Positions 24,507-33,107 of a stretch of 50,198 nt of DNA are shown here, in pieces; position 1 is the first letter of the stretch; each line of letters opens with the position of its first letter. Under the pieces are notes generated by a model. It saw nothing but the letters and a program-made list of their open reading frames with translations. It did not search any database and was not told where the DNA came from. Source of the DNA: Candidatus Zambryskibacteria bacterium RIFCSPLOWO2_02_FULL_39_26 (GTDB taxonomy: Bacteria; Patescibacteriota; Minisyncoccia; Phycocordibacterales; DATDWN01); NCBI GenBank assembly GCA_001825395.1, contig MHWN01000019.1, forward strand, positions 1-50,198, in the 5' to 3' direction. The position numbers and the translations under genes were made by a program.

Positions 24507-24853
24507 AGGAGGCGCCACGGATTGAAGAAACGAAATTACTTTCGCGTCCTCAAGGATAGCGCCCCACTAAAACTGCCCACCAGAAACTGTCTCTCGTCGT
24601 TTTTGCCGCCGAGGTTAGAAATTACATCAAACAAAATGGCTATTTCACTGTCGAGTAGATTCCATCCGAAAACGAAACCGTCAAACCTCTGACCACTATG
24701 CTACGTATGTCAAACGTAATCTCAATATCAAGTTGCAGTAAAGCTCCCGGGGTCTTTTCGTCTAACTGCAGGTAACCGGCATCTTCACCGGTATTGTATT
24801 TTCACCGAGCAAATCCCCGAGACAGTTCTCCAGTCATTATACCATTCGTGCAC

Positions 24854-24891
<38 letters not shown>

Positions 24892-25704
24892 CAATATTAT
24901 ACTTTCATATAACCTTATGGACTATATCTTATCAGTTTTAATATTCTGATTTTGGCGTGTAGTCTCTGAGGATTTTCTAAGAGTGTCGAATTGTTCTGAT
25001 AATGTTTCAGAAATATATTCTTTTGAATATTTTCTGTTTTTACCTTGAGCATTCATAGTAAATGCTATGTCTACAATTCGTTTGAACCCTCCAATAGTTA
25101 AATGCTCCTTTTTCATAATCCTATCTATAATATCGGTGAATTTCTCAAAATCTTGTGTTTTCGTCGCTAAACGATATTTTCTGAAAAACGGAATTATTTT
25201 TTCTTGAAGAGTCTTGTGATTTTCAACCGTGTACGTCATCACATTATATGGTGACGTCTTGCGGTGTATTCTTCCAGTTTTAAAGACATGATCTTTAAGA
25301 AGGAGAAGCACATCTACATTGTTTTCATGTTGATAAACTTGAAAACAAGGATTTAATATCCATTTCCATCCTTGGCCCGTGCCATCTGAATAGACGTAAT
25401 ATTTTTGTTTTGTCATCGCGACACTGAAACTAGACTCACCATCTACAAATCCAGCCATGAAATAGTTTAAATATTTTCCAGGTAGTTTTGATAGACGGTC
25501 ATAATATTCTTTATGTTTTTCTTTTTTCATTGTGTTAGATGACACTCTTAGAATCTTTCCTGCTGATTGTTCGCGTCGGCTTTTGGATTTTTACCGTCAA
25601 GGTACCAAAAGTTCATTGCGAGTTTTCCAGCATTTGGCCAAATTTTAGAACGGCCCTTTTTGTTTCCCGGCACTTTCTTAGAAAGTGCTGGGCGTAGCAA
25701 AATT
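24892..25704 (-). ncRNA. Group I intron L1923
   Basis: The intron is inserted after U1923 (AACGGT^CCTAAGGTAGCG). P1 is ACGGT with GCCGT, its loop extended by a GCACTTTC/GAAAGTGC hairpin. The end is TATTG before CCTAAGG. The core is of the same type as L1917 and the 16S introns S516/S788/S1498 (AATCAGCAGG, CTCAGAGACTACACGCC). It is 813 nt. Confidence 0.9.
24922..25545 (-). CDS. LAGLIDADG homing endonuclease in intron L1923
   Basis: This protein of up to 207 aa has motif NYFMAGFVDGESSFSVA (about 27-43) and an internal region SKLPGKYL/KTSPYNVMTY typical of single-motif LAGLIDADG_1 proteins. The start is uncertain: GTG at 25545 or ATG at 25530 (MKKEKHKEY). Neither has a Shine-Dalgarno or a clear TATAAT box. 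The last codons overlap the P7/P3 strand. Confidence 0.83.
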   Translation of the reverse strand: MSSNTMKKEKHKEYYDRLSKLPGKYLNYFMAGFVDGESSFSVAMTKQKYYVYSDGTGQGWKWILNPCFQVYQHENNVDVLLLLKDHVFKTGRIHRKTSPYNVMTYTVENHKTLQEKIIPFFRKYRLATKTQDFEKFTDIIDRIMKKEHLTIGGFKRIVDIAFTMNAQGKNRKYSKEYISETLSEQFDTLRKSSETTRQNQNIKTDKI

Positions 25705-25710
25705 ACCGTT
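25705..25710 (-). rRNA. Six-nucleotide 23S micro-exon AACGGU
   Basis: These are E. coli positions 1918-1923, the 3' strand of helix 69. They are bounded by the last G of L1917 and the first base of L1923. Both flanking P1 helices use the bases next to it. Confidence 0.85.
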
Positions 25711-26005
25711 CATTTTGTGTAGTTTTTTGTATAATGATGCACAACTTTATTTTATCATCAAAAACTTTCTATTGTTAACTCATTGTCGCCAATGAGATCG
25801 GACTATATCATCTCCTCGATTTCTCTCGGAGTTCTGCGTATAGTCTCTGAGGGTTTCCTTCGATTTCTCTCAGGATCTTCCCTGCTGATTGTCCGCGCTG
25901 AACAGATTTTCACTACTTGGTGGTTAAACCGCCAAGTGAGTACTGTTAGATTCTCGGATTTTCCAGCATATAGCAGAATTTTTTGTAACTACAACAGTCC
26001 AGTCT
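25711..26005 (-). ncRNA. Group I intron L1917, no ORF
   Basis: The intron is inserted after U1917 in helix 69 (GTAACTAT^AACGGT). P1 is an 8-bp GTAACTAT/GTAGTTAC. Core strands GACAATCAGCAGGGAAG, CCCTCAGAGACTATACGC and GATGATATAGTCC are present. It is 295 nt without an endonuclease gene. Confidence 0.9.
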
Positions 26006-26208
26006 ATAGTTACGGCCGACATTCACCAGGGCTTATATAGTCAGCCTACAATCTTGCGATTTTCAGTTACCATATTTGACCTTCTGGCATTGGTCAGGCA
26101 TCACCCCCTATACATCCTCTTGCGAGTTCGCAGGGAGCTGTGTTTTTGATAAACAGTTGCCAGAGAGACTTTTGTTGCAACCTCGCACGCAGCGCGAGGA
26201 AATCCAAA

Positions 26209-26322
26209 TTACAAAATCCAAATGACAAATCAATTACAAAATCCAAATGACAAAGTTTTTAATTTTGAAATTTAAATTTTGAATTTGATTGGAAATTTGA
26301 AATTTGAGCTTTGAAATTCCTT
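26209..26322. repeat. Family D palindrome as 23S expansion 1
   Basis: AAATCCAAAT/ACAAAATCCAAATGACAAA on one side and AAATTTGAAATTTGAGC on the other, inserted in a helix closed by GGAAATCC...GGAAATTT-type pairing. No ORF or intron core. Confidence 0.7.
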
Positions 26323-26907
26323 GTGCTACGCACAAGGTAAGCCTTATTCCGAAGTTACGGCTGCTTTTTTGCCGAGTTCCTTGGGGATCTCTCACTCGTT
26401 CGCCTTACTCTACTCGAGCTGACTACCTGTGTCGGTTTACGGTACGGATTTCTGCGTGTTATGCTTAGAAAATTTTCTTGGAAGCGTGCTTTGTTGAATC
26501 CCTTTTGACGTATCGCCAGGTTTAAATGTTAATTGGTATTCTCAATTAAGAGCTCGTGCGGATTTTCCTACACGACTACCTTCTAACATTTACTCAAATC
26601 CAATAATGAGCTCAACATACTACACTCCGTCATTCCATCGCACACACAGAAAGTTCGGGAATATTAACCCGATGTCCATCGGCTGCGGATCTCTCCATTG
26701 CCTTAGGCCCGACTAACCCTGCTCTGATTGACATTGAACAGGAAACCTTAGTCTTTCGGCGTGAAGGGTTCTCACCTTCATTGTGGTTACTTGTGCCAAC
26801 ATTCTTACTTCACAACGCTCCAGCGTGGGTCACCCCTTCACCTTCACAGCAGATGCGAATACTCTCCTACCGCTCCGCTCGCATCTCGCTACACTCGATG
26901 CTTGCTA

Positions 26908-27032
26908 AATTTAAAATTGAAAAATCAAAGTGTAAAATGACAATGCAAAATTAAAAATTTTAATTCTCGAAATTCCTTAATTTTACATTTTTAACTGTCA
27001 TTTTGATTTTTGATATTTACATTTTACATTTA
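26908..27032. repeat. Family D palindrome as 23S expansion 2
   Basis: AAATCAAAGTGTAAAATGACAA on the left pairs with TTTACATTTTAACTGTCATTTTGATTT-like sequence on the right. It extends the helix whose base reads CGCATCTCG/CGAACACAGTGAGATGCG. Confidence 0.75.
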
Positions 27033-27720
27033 GTTCGCCTCGAACACAGTGAGATGCGAACGAAACCCTCAGTTTCGGTACTATGTTTAACCCCGATTAT
27101 TTGCGGCGCGGATTCTCTTACTGAGTGAGCTGTTACGCTATCTTTAAAGGATGGCTGCTTCTAAGCCAACCTCCTCAGTGTTTGAGAAAATCCACCACCT
27201 TAAGTGTACTTAACATAGATTTAGGGACCTTAAATAGAGATCTAGGCTGTTTCCTTTTTGACGTGTGGAGCTTAGCCCCCACCGTCTAACTGCCGTATAT
27301 TTAATCTTCCGTATTCGGAGTTTGATAGGTCTCACGAGATTGCTCCCTGTTGAGACCTTCCAGTGCTCTACCCCGGAAGGATACGTACGACGCTAGCCCA
27401 AAAGCTATTTCGGAGAGAACCAGCTATTACCAGGCTCGATTAGCTTTTCACTTCTTATCACAAGTCATCCGGTAGTATTGCACGGCTAAACGGTTCGGGC
27501 CTCCCAAGGGATTTCTCCCTTGTTCACCCTGCTCATGACAAGCTCGCTCTGGCTTCGGGTCTGTACCACACGATACTATAAATAAATATAGAAGCGCGCT
27601 ATTCACACTCGGTTTCCCTGTGACTCCACCCCGATGAAGGGCTTAGTCGAACCGCGTAGTACAACTCGTTGGCTCATTCTTCAATAGGCACGCCATGACG
27701 GCGCCTCACTTCGTTCGCCA

Positions 27721-27808
27721 CCTAAATTCAAAATGAAAATATCAAAATGAAAAATTAAATTCTGAGAATTTTCATTTTACACTTTGATTTCTTATTTTTA
27801 CATTTAAG
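27721..27808. repeat. Family D palindrome as 23S expansion 3
   Basis: AAATTCAAAATGAAAATATCAAAATGA and complement, closed by GGCGCCTCACTTCG and CGCAGTGAGACGCCG in the rRNA. Confidence 0.75.
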
Positions 27809-27890
27809 CGGTGTCGAACGCAGTGAGACGCCGCGCTGACTCCTTGTAAGCATATGGTTTCAGATCTATTTCACTGTCCTAATCGGACTT

Positions 27891-27927
<37 letters not shown>

Positions 27928-28161
27928 ATCTCAAAATGTATTTAGCCTTACCGGTTAGTACCGGCAAATTCCTCCGAGCTATTCATGTCTCGAAGTACTC
28001 AAGAACAGAAACAAAGAAGATATTATATTTTCACTTACGGGACCATTACCCTCTAGGGTCGCGCTTTCCAGCGCGTTCAGTTAACATAATATTTTTTAAC
28101 TCCTCTCATAATAAATTATGACGTTTCTGCCTTACAACCCCACGCAACTAACCGAAGTTCG

Positions 28162-28257
28162 TTGCAAGTCTATAAAGTCAAAAGTTTATAAAGTCCTTAA
28201 AGTGGGATGCAAATGCATTTCACTTTATAACTTTACAGACTTTAAGGACTTTCGACT
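28162..28257. repeat. Family C palindrome as 23S expansion 4
   Basis: AAGTCTATAAAGTCAAAAG and ACTTTATAACTTTACAGACT form a long hairpin inside domain I of 23S, flanked by CTTCGGTTAGTTGC. Confidence 0.75.
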
Positions 28258-28423
28258 CGCATCTTACCTCAGTAAGGTGCGTGGTTTGGGCTTTTGCGTT
28301 TTCGCTCGCCGCTACTTGCGCAATTCTTATTAGTCTTTTTTCCTCCAGGTACTGAAATGTTTTACTTCCCTGGGTGTACTCTGTACATAATCTGCACAGT
28401 TCCAACACCTCACACAAGATTGA

Positions 28424-28547
28424 TGTTCAAAATCAAAATTTAAAAATCAAAGTGTAAAATGACAATGCAAAATTAAAAATTTTTAATTCTATAATTTTAC
28501 ATTTTCAACTGTCATTTTTATTTTTGATATTTACATTTTACATTTCA
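28424..28547. repeat. Family D palindrome as 23S expansion 5
   Basis: AAATCAAAGTGTAAAATGACAATG pairs with CATTTTCAACTGTCATTTTTATTTT. It sits at the tip of the helix CCAACATCTCACA/TGTGAGGTGTTGG. Confidence 0.75.
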
Positions 28548-28708
28548 AGCATCTCACCTCTGTGAGATGTTGGAGGGTTTCCCCATTCAGAGATTTCCGG
28601 ATCGCAGGTTGCTAGGCACCTCCCCGAAACTTATCGCAGCCATGCTACGTCTTTCATCGCCATTTTGAGTCAAGGCATCCACCATACGCTCTTAAATTTC
28701 CCATTAGG

Positions 28709-28975
28709 AAATTTAAAAACCACATGACTGCAAAATATCACCACTGATACTTTGTAATCATTTACCCCAGTAGTAGAGCAAGGCTCACTACAGGGTTTCA
28801 CTTTATCCTGTTACATAAAATTAATATGTAACACTTTTACTTACTTTTACCTACTCCATCTACACTCGAAAAGACCCCAGTCTTTTATTAAAGTGCGATG
28901 GTATGAAGTTTTCAAATAACTTTCTTTTCTGAAATTTCACTTTTCACCCATCCGAAGAATTGGGGTTGCGGAATC
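28709..28975 (-). other. 23S leader region, no gene
   Basis: Contains family B hairpin copy 6 (28766-28795), a hairpin GTTACATA/TATGTAAC near 28813-28835, and a weak promoter-like TTGAAA-18-TTAATA further up. I see no ORF. Confidence 0.55.
28766..28795. repeat. Hairpin family B, copy 6
   Basis: CCCAGTAGTAGAGC-AAG-GCTCACTACAGGG, about 60 bp upstream of the 23S 5' end. Confidence 0.8.
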
Positions 28976-29081
28976 AAAAAACCGCTCTTTTCAAAGCGGT
29001 TTTTTGAGCAACAACCAAATAGGCCGTTATCTATACCGCTGTGAAATTAAGTGAAATGTAAACATATCTGTGATGAGTTAG
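28976..29081 (-). ncRNA. Candidate short RNA or attenuated rRNA leader
   Basis: A near-consensus minus-strand promoter (29082-29110) would start transcription near 29075. About 70-100 nt later a strong terminator-like hairpin follows (AAAAAACCGCTTT/AAAGAGCGGTTTTTT with T run, 28976-29005). This could yield a free-standing small RNA of about 100 nt, or regulate read-through into 23S. Confidence 0.4.
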
Positions 29082-29110
29082 AGTATATAGGAAACCTCCT
29101 ATAGTGTCAA
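29082..29110 (-). promoter_or_regulatory. Strong promoter upstream of 23S
   Basis: TTGACA (29105-29110), a 17-bp spacer and TATACT (29082-29087). It is the closest to consensus of all promoters upstream of 23S. Confidence 0.65.
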
Positions 29111-29210
29111 ATCCTATTTTATCTAACAACCTGGGGATAAAAAAGCCTTTTGATACCGCCCCACTTAGCGATCTTATCCGGCCGACTAAATCACCAAGTA
29201 AGATTAGTCT

Positions 29211-29256
29211 ACACATACATTATAATAGTGCTATAGCACTATTATAATGTATGTGT
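29211..29256. repeat. 46-bp perfect palindrome
   Basis: Each arm is ACACATACATTATAATAGTGCTA with no loop bases. Each strand contains a TATAAT. It could be a large operator, a hairpin or a cruciform-forming site; it separates the 23S promoter from the gene at 29369. Confidence 0.85.
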
Positions 29257-29295
29257 AAAATATGCATGTAAAAGAATTTCAAATAAATGCGAAAA

Positions 29296-29330
29296 CCCGC
29301 TCAAGTTTTGCAAAGCAAAATTTGAGCGGG
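29296..29330 (-). terminator. Terminator of the 29369 gene
   Basis: Stem CCCGCTCAAATTTTG/CAAAACTTGAGCGGG followed by TTTTCGC on the minus strand. Confidence 0.85.
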
Positions 29331-29368
29331 CAGACCGTCCTTGCAAACGATTGTCGCAAGACGATAGT

Positions 29369-29731
29369 TTAGAATGCCTTCCTGTACTTTCTCGAGGCAC
29401 GGAAACTGAAAAGCGACCAGAGTAAATCAATGAAACTTCCGAGTACCCCAATCAATATCAAAAACGGTATGACAACGAAAGTGATACTCAAAATCCAGTC
29501 CATGGGTGTTGCAAGATATGGCCAGACCACATCTTTCAGAAAGTGAACAAAGCGAGCAATGAGATGCTTCTGAATACCGACTGGATGATGCCAGTCTGCA
29601 TTTTGAAGCCACCAAAAACCGCAGTACAGAGAAATTACGAAAAAGGTAAAATCTCTTACAACCCTTCTTACTCTGTGGAAAGTCAACCAGCCAACTCCCA
29701 CAAGCTTGAGCTCCGGCTTCAAATCCGTCAT
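29369..29731 (-). CDS. Small membrane protein, SD class
   Basis: This 120-aa protein of unknown function has one hydrophobic segment near residues 24-45 (VVRDFTFFVISLYCGFWWLQ) and another near 79-110 (WILSITFVVIPFLILIGVLG). Its C-terminus is basic (FRASRKYRKAF). The start MTDLKPELK is fixed by GGAGG five bases upstream; the track's longer frame covers the ribosome site. Promoter TTGACG-17-TAGTTT and a strong terminator make it another complete single-gene unit. Confidence 0.75.
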   Translation of the reverse strand: MTDLKPELKLVGVGWLTFHRVRRVVRDFTFFVISLYCGFWWLQNADWHHPVGIQKHLIARFVHFLKDVVWPYLATPMDWILSITFVVIPFLILIGVLGSFIDLLWSLFSFRASRKYRKAF

Positions 29732-29747
29732 GGAACCTCCAAATATC

Positions 29748-29776
29748 AAACTACCCCAAAAACCGATTTACGTCAA
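29748..29776 (-). promoter_or_regulatory. Promoter of the 29369 gene
   Basis: TTGACG (29771-29776), 17-bp spacer, TAGTTT (29748-29753). Confidence 0.6.
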
Positions 29777-29852
29777 TTGTATGTAATATCCAAATAGCTT
29801 GGAATCACCCAAACCCCTAGGAATACCTGTACCGAATAATAATTATGTCAAT

Positions 29853-29880
29853 CAAAAGGCTCCCGAGTGGGAGCTTTTTG
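29853..29880 (-). terminator. Terminator of the 30004 gene
   Basis: CAAAAAGCTCCC-ACTC-GGGAGCCTTTTG on the minus strand. Confidence 0.85.
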
Positions 29881-30003
29881 GAAACTTTCACAATTTGGAT
29901 GCAGTTCAAGAAGCAAGATTTTTTGGCGACCAAGCTGTAGAAAACTACTGCGCATAGAGCCAAAAAATTAAGGCGACAAAGAAATGCGCCAAATTTGGAA
30001 GTT

Positions 30004-30690
30004 TTAGTGGTGGGCGATTTCGCTTTGAATGCGCTCAATGGATCGTGCCGCAGCCGCCTGTCCCCCAAGACCGAAAGACAAACCAAGAGCAAGTGACACT
30101 GCTACCACAAAGCCTGTGAAGAGAGTCTGGATAAATGCTCCGGCAATTCCCATTTGGGAAAGAGCAACCAGAATGGCAAAAACCCAAACAGCCCATCTTG
30201 AAACTGTTCCCAAGAAATTTGCCTGTGAGAGACTGGCTGTGCGAGCTGATGCCACTACTATTCTTGAGAGCACGTCACCAACCACTGCCCCAACTAGCAA
30301 TATGAGAACTGCAATGATTAGCTGTGGCAAATAGCCAATAACAACCTGTTGTAGAAAAGCTGTTACTTGGTTCAAACCAAGAACGTCAAAGCTGGCAATC
30401 AAGAATACTACGATAGTAAAGTATTTGACTAGACTGCCCAAAAAATGACCGGAGTTGAGATTGAGACCGGATCTTTTTATAACACTTTCAAACCCAGCTC
30501 TTCTCAAAGCCTCATCAAACTTTATGACCTTGATGAGGTGAGTAATGGCCTTTCCAATGGCAACACCTATGGCCCAACCAATTGCTAAAATAACTATTGC
30601 AACAATCAAGTTAGGAATGAAAAGAATCACTCCCGTCCAAAGATTTTGGAAAGAAGTATTCAAAACTTGACCCCATGTGGTTAAAATCAT
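30004..30690 (-). CDS. Conserved TM-helix protein (MscS-like family)
   Basis: The 228-aa protein has about five membrane helices: IPNLIVAIVILAIGWAIGVAIG (about 27-48), YFTIVVFLIASFDVLGL, LPQLIIAVLILLVGAVVGDVLS, WAVWVFAILVALSQMGIA and FVVAVSLALGLSFGLGGQAAA. The repeated V/I-rich helices followed by the pore-like GLSFGLGGQ match the conserved TM helix repeat family related to small-conductance mechanosensitive channels, but the cytoplasmic MscS beta domain is absent. Probable role: membrane-tension or ion channel. There is no Shine-Dalgarno; A+T-rich sequence with TATAGT precedes the ATG. Confidence 0.8.
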   Translation of the reverse strand: MILTTWGQVLNTSFQNLWTGVILFIPNLIVAIVILAIGWAIGVAIGKAITHLIKVIKFDEALRRAGFESVIKRSGLNLNSGHFLGSLVKYFTIVVFLIASFDVLGLNQVTAFLQQVVIGYLPQLIIAVLILLVGAVVGDVLSRIVVASARTASLSQANFLGTVSRWAVWVFAILVALSQMGIAGAFIQTLFTGFVVAVSLALGLSFGLGGQAAAARSIERIQSEIAHH

Positions 30691-30733
30691 ATAAACTATA
30701 TTAACGAATAATACCCATATTATACGTTAATAT

Positions 30734-31315
30734 CTATACAATGCCAAGCTTGTTTAGCACCTTCCTGTGTGGATAGTCCAAAATGTCCCTTATGAGCTTA
30801 TCAAACATGGACAAGCGGTATTTGAAGTCTTCTGTTGTAAAATGGGCGTATTTTAGCTCTTTTCCGATCTCCGACTCAAGGGTTTTTATGGTATTTTGCA
30901 GTCTTCCTTTCTTTATGTTATCCCCGACGATAAGCAAATCTGCCCGGCTTTCCGGCTCCTGAATGAATACTCCCGCCACTATTATAAGTTTTATTGACCC
31001 CAACTTGCTTATTCTTCTCATGATTTCCTTTGATTGAAGCGGCTCTGTATTGATTAAAAAGTTTTGAAGCGGAACAAGATATGAGAAATCTTTATTTAAG
31101 ATAAACCCCCCATTTTTTTTCCTTTGACCACCACCTTTTCTTCTAATCAAGCCCGTTTTTCTCAAGACCGAAATTTCTCTGCGAACCTTGGATGTTCTGG
31201 CTTTTATTCGAAAAGCGATATTTCTGGCATCAAATGCCATATCTGGATTAAAAAGAAACAGCCGCATTATTTTGACCTTGTTTTCACTTCCAAACAATTT
31301 AGATAAGGTCTCCAT
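30734..31315 (-). CDS. Winged-helix regulator with nucleotidyltransferase-like domain
   Basis: The protein (193 aa) has an N-terminal winged helix (KVKIMRLFLFNPDMAFDARNIAFRIKARTSKVRREISVLRKTGLIRRK, about residues 12-57) and a C-terminal domain with SIKLIIVAGVFIQEPESRADLLIVGD, which resembles the core of minimal nucleotidyltransferases. This fusion is common in CPR genomes; its target is unknown. The start METLSKLFG is chosen because TATAAT lies exactly seven bases upstream. The gene is divergent from the small gene at 31399. Confidence 0.8.
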   Translation of the reverse strand: METLSKLFGSENKVKIMRLFLFNPDMAFDARNIAFRIKARTSKVRREISVLRKTGLIRRKGGGQRKKNGGFILNKDFSYLVPLQNFLINTEPLQSKEIMRRISKLGSIKLIIVAGVFIQEPESRADLLIVGDNIKKGRLQNTIKTLESEIGKELKYAHFTTEDFKYRLSMFDKLIRDILDYPHRKVLNKLGIV

Positions 31316-31354
31316 TAGGGTCATTATAATCATCTTTTCAAAAAAAGCTATAGA

Positions 31355-31382
31355 TTGACATATATATCAAATGTGATATTAA
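31355..31382 (+). promoter_or_regulatory. Promoter of the 31399 gene
   Basis: TTGACA (31355-31360), 16-bp spacer, TATTAA. Confidence 0.6.
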
Positions 31383-31398
31383 TACAAATGGAGGCTCG

Positions 31399-31581
31399 AT
31401 GGAAAATGTTTTGAGGGTGTTGAGTGGAATCATGCTTGGAATTGGATGTCTACTGTTGGTCATCGACTTCATGGCTATATACGAGCTGAAAAAAGCATCG
31501 GCTATTCCACTCCAGACAATTAGTATGACTGCTCTTTGTTTTCTCGGGAGCTTGGCCGCTAGTAGTCTCTCGAAAAAATAG
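31399..31581 (+). CDS. Small two-helix membrane protein, SD class
   Basis: The product (60 aa) is MENVLRVLSGIMLGIGCLLL... with helices at about residues 7-26 and 39-54 and a short polar turn (YELKKASAIP). No family is recognised. GGAGG lies four bases before the ATG. TTGACA promoter upstream, strong terminator 16 bp after the stop. The layout is the same as for 451-708, also a two-helix protein. Confidence 0.75.
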   Translation: MENVLRVLSGIMLGIGCLLLVIDFMAIYELKKASAIPLQTISMTALCFLGSLAASSLSKK

Positions 31582-31595
31582 ATCAGTCATCGTCC

Positions 31596-31632
31596 AAACG
31601 GCGTACTTAAAAAGTACGCCGTAAAATTTTAT
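31596..31632 (+). terminator. Terminator of the 31399 gene
   Basis: ACGGCGTACTT-AAA-AAGTACGCCGT followed by AAAATTTT; it could also act on the minus strand. Confidence 0.8.
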
Positions 31633-31689
31633 ATATAATAGTTATTTATTATTTTAAATCTTTATTTTATATGACATTTTAAATCATAC

Positions 31690-31715
31690 CATTTACTAGC
31701 GATCGCTGGTAAATA
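31690..31715. repeat. Palindrome centred on GCGATCGC
   Basis: ATTTACTAGCGATCGCTGGTAAAT is a near-perfect palindrome with one mismatched pair, in the gap after rplL. Confidence 0.6.
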
Positions 31716-31749
31716 GTTTGATTTAGGTAAAGGTAAGTAATCTCTAATC

Positions 31750-31784
31750 AAAACTCCCTTAGGTTTAACCTTGGGGAAGTTTTA
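31750..31784 (-). terminator. Terminator of the rplJ-rplL operon
   Basis: AAACTTCCCC-AAGGTTAAACCT-AAGGGAGTTTT on the minus strand, about 80 bp after the rplL stop. Confidence 0.75.
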
Positions 31785-31860
31785 TCTTTAATCCTGAATC
31801 TATTTTAATGAGATCTTCGTTCCCTGCCCCTCGCTTGGTAGCTCGGGACACCCGCTAAAA

Positions 31861-32259
31861 TTACTTTAAGGTAATTTTTGCTCCGGCTTCCTCTAGTTTT
31901 TTCTTAAATGCTTCTCCATCCGCTTTTTTCATTCCCTCTTTAAGCATACTTGGTGCTGCATCTACTAAATCTTTTGCTTCTTTAAGGCCTAGGCCCAAGA
32001 CTTCTTTAACAACTTTAATAACAGCGATTTTTGTTGCACCACCATCTGTTAGTTCAACATTGACTGTTGATTTCTCTTCTGCGCCACTCGCTACTGCACC
32101 ACCTGCCGGTGCTGCTACAGCAACCGCTGCTGCTGAAACACCGAACTTCTCTTCTAAGTGCTTAACAAGTTCGTGTAAATCCAAGACTGACATAGAATCA
32201 ATAGCTGATACTATATCCTTGAACTTTGCTGGAGTTGATATTGTTTTAATTTCTTCCAT
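31861..32259 (-). CDS. rplL: Ribosomal protein bL12 (L7/L12)
   Basis: This 132-aa stalk protein recruits translation factors. N-terminal dimer domain ([25 protein letters not shown]), Ala/Gly-rich hinge ([16 protein letters not shown]) and C-terminal domain ([48 protein letters not shown]) are all standard. It follows rplJ in the usual order, but the gap of about 130 bp is filled by a family D palindrome. There is no Shine-Dalgarno. Confidence 0.97.
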   Translation of the reverse strand: MEEIKTISTPAKFKDIVSAIDSMSVLDLHELVKHLEEKFGVSAAAVAVAAPAGGAVASGAEEKSTVNVELTDGGATKIAVIKVVKEVLGLGLKEAKDLVDAAPSMLKEGMKKADGEAFKKKLEEAGAKITLK

Positions 32260-32263
32260 GATA

Positions 32264-32384
32264 ATAAATGTAAAATGTAAATCTCAAAAATCAAAATGAC
32301 AATTCAAAATGTAAAATTGTAATGCGTTTACATTTTGTATTTTACTTTGTCATTTTACATTTTGATTTTTGCATTTTTAATTAA
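32264..32384. repeat. Family D palindrome between rplJ and rplL
   Basis: AAATGTAAAATGTAAATCTCAAAAATCAAAATGACA on the left mirrors GTCATTTTACATTTTGATTTTTGCATTTT on the right. Very similar to the 23S expansions at 26908 and 28424. Confidence 0.8.
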
Positions 32385-32390
32385 TGATAA

Positions 32391-32879
32391 TTATACTTTC
32401 TTCTTCGCTATTTCACTAAGTGCCATTACAAAACCCTGAATAGGTGAATTAATGAGATTAACAAACTGGACCTGCAGAGTCTTCAGTCCAGGAATTTGAG
32501 CGATTGAAACCATCTCTTCCCTATTCATGAACTTGCCTTCAAAAATTCCTCCGATAATCTGCACTTTCTTGTCCAAAGACTTTTGGAAAGAATAAATCTC
32601 TCTAGCAGAGTCTAATGGATCTGTTCCATAAACTATTCCAAGCTCTCCCGGCATCTCTGGCATATTCCCGGCAATGTTATTTTCTGACAAAGCCTTCCTT
32701 GTCAAAGTTTTTTTAGCGATGGTATAACCGATATCCCTTTCTCTCAAAACTTTTCGAATTTTAGTTGATTCGGAAACAGGAAGAGAGTGGAAGTTAATAA
32801 ACACAATTCCCGCCGAATCTTTTAGAATTTTTTTAAGTTTTGTCAAAATTTCTCCCTTTTTTTCTTTTGATACCGCCAT
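32391..32879 (-). CDS. rplJ: Ribosomal protein uL10
   Basis: This 162-aa protein anchors L12 dimers to 23S. The N-terminal RNA-binding part (MAVSKEKKGEILTKLKKILKDSAGIVFINFHSLPVSESTKIRKVLRE) and the Gly-rich motif KVQIIGGIFEGKFM are typical; the C-terminal helix ends FVMALSEIAKKKV. There is no Shine-Dalgarno; TATAAC lies eight bases before the ATG, and a separate TTGACA promoter with a leader of about 190 nt lies further up. Confidence 0.95.
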   Translation of the reverse strand: MAVSKEKKGEILTKLKKILKDSAGIVFINFHSLPVSESTKIRKVLRERDIGYTIAKKTLTRKALSENNIAGNMPEMPGELGIVYGTDPLDSAREIYSFQKSLDKKVQIIGGIFEGKFMNREEMVSIAQIPGLKTLQVQFVNLINSPIQGFVMALSEIAKKKV

Positions 32880-33074
32880 AATGAATAGTTATAAAGTTCT
32901 TAAAGTCAAAAGTCTATAAAGGCAGGGTTCTGCTTTACTTTATGGACTTTAGAGACTTGATAGACTTTCGACTAATAATCCGACCTAAGGTTAAAATTGA
33001 GTTCTTCACTTTAGATGAAGAAAAATCTCGATAGGGCTTATGGATTGCCTATTGTCTTTGACCTTATGCACCAT
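32880..33074 (-). promoter_or_regulatory. rplJ leader with family C palindrome
   Basis: The leader includes AGACAATAGGCAATCC and AACCTTAGGTCGG stretches that could form an L10-binding leader, followed by family C palindrome copy 5 (32883-32972). L10 leaders that mimic the 23S L10 site are known in other bacteria, but I cannot confirm the fold by eye. Confidence 0.4.
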
Positions 33075-33102
33075 AGGATACAGGAAGATTATTTTTTGTC
33101 AA
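33075..33102 (-). promoter_or_regulatory. Promoter of rplJ-rplL
   Basis: TTGACA (33097-33102), 16-bp spacer, TATCCT (33075-33080). Confidence 0.6.
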
Positions 33103-33107
33103 TTATT

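Noticed and set aside
29031-29216. 61-aa ORF upstream of 23S
   Set aside because: It contains a strong promoter in its middle, starts inside a perfect palindrome and has no ribosome site or recognisable domain.
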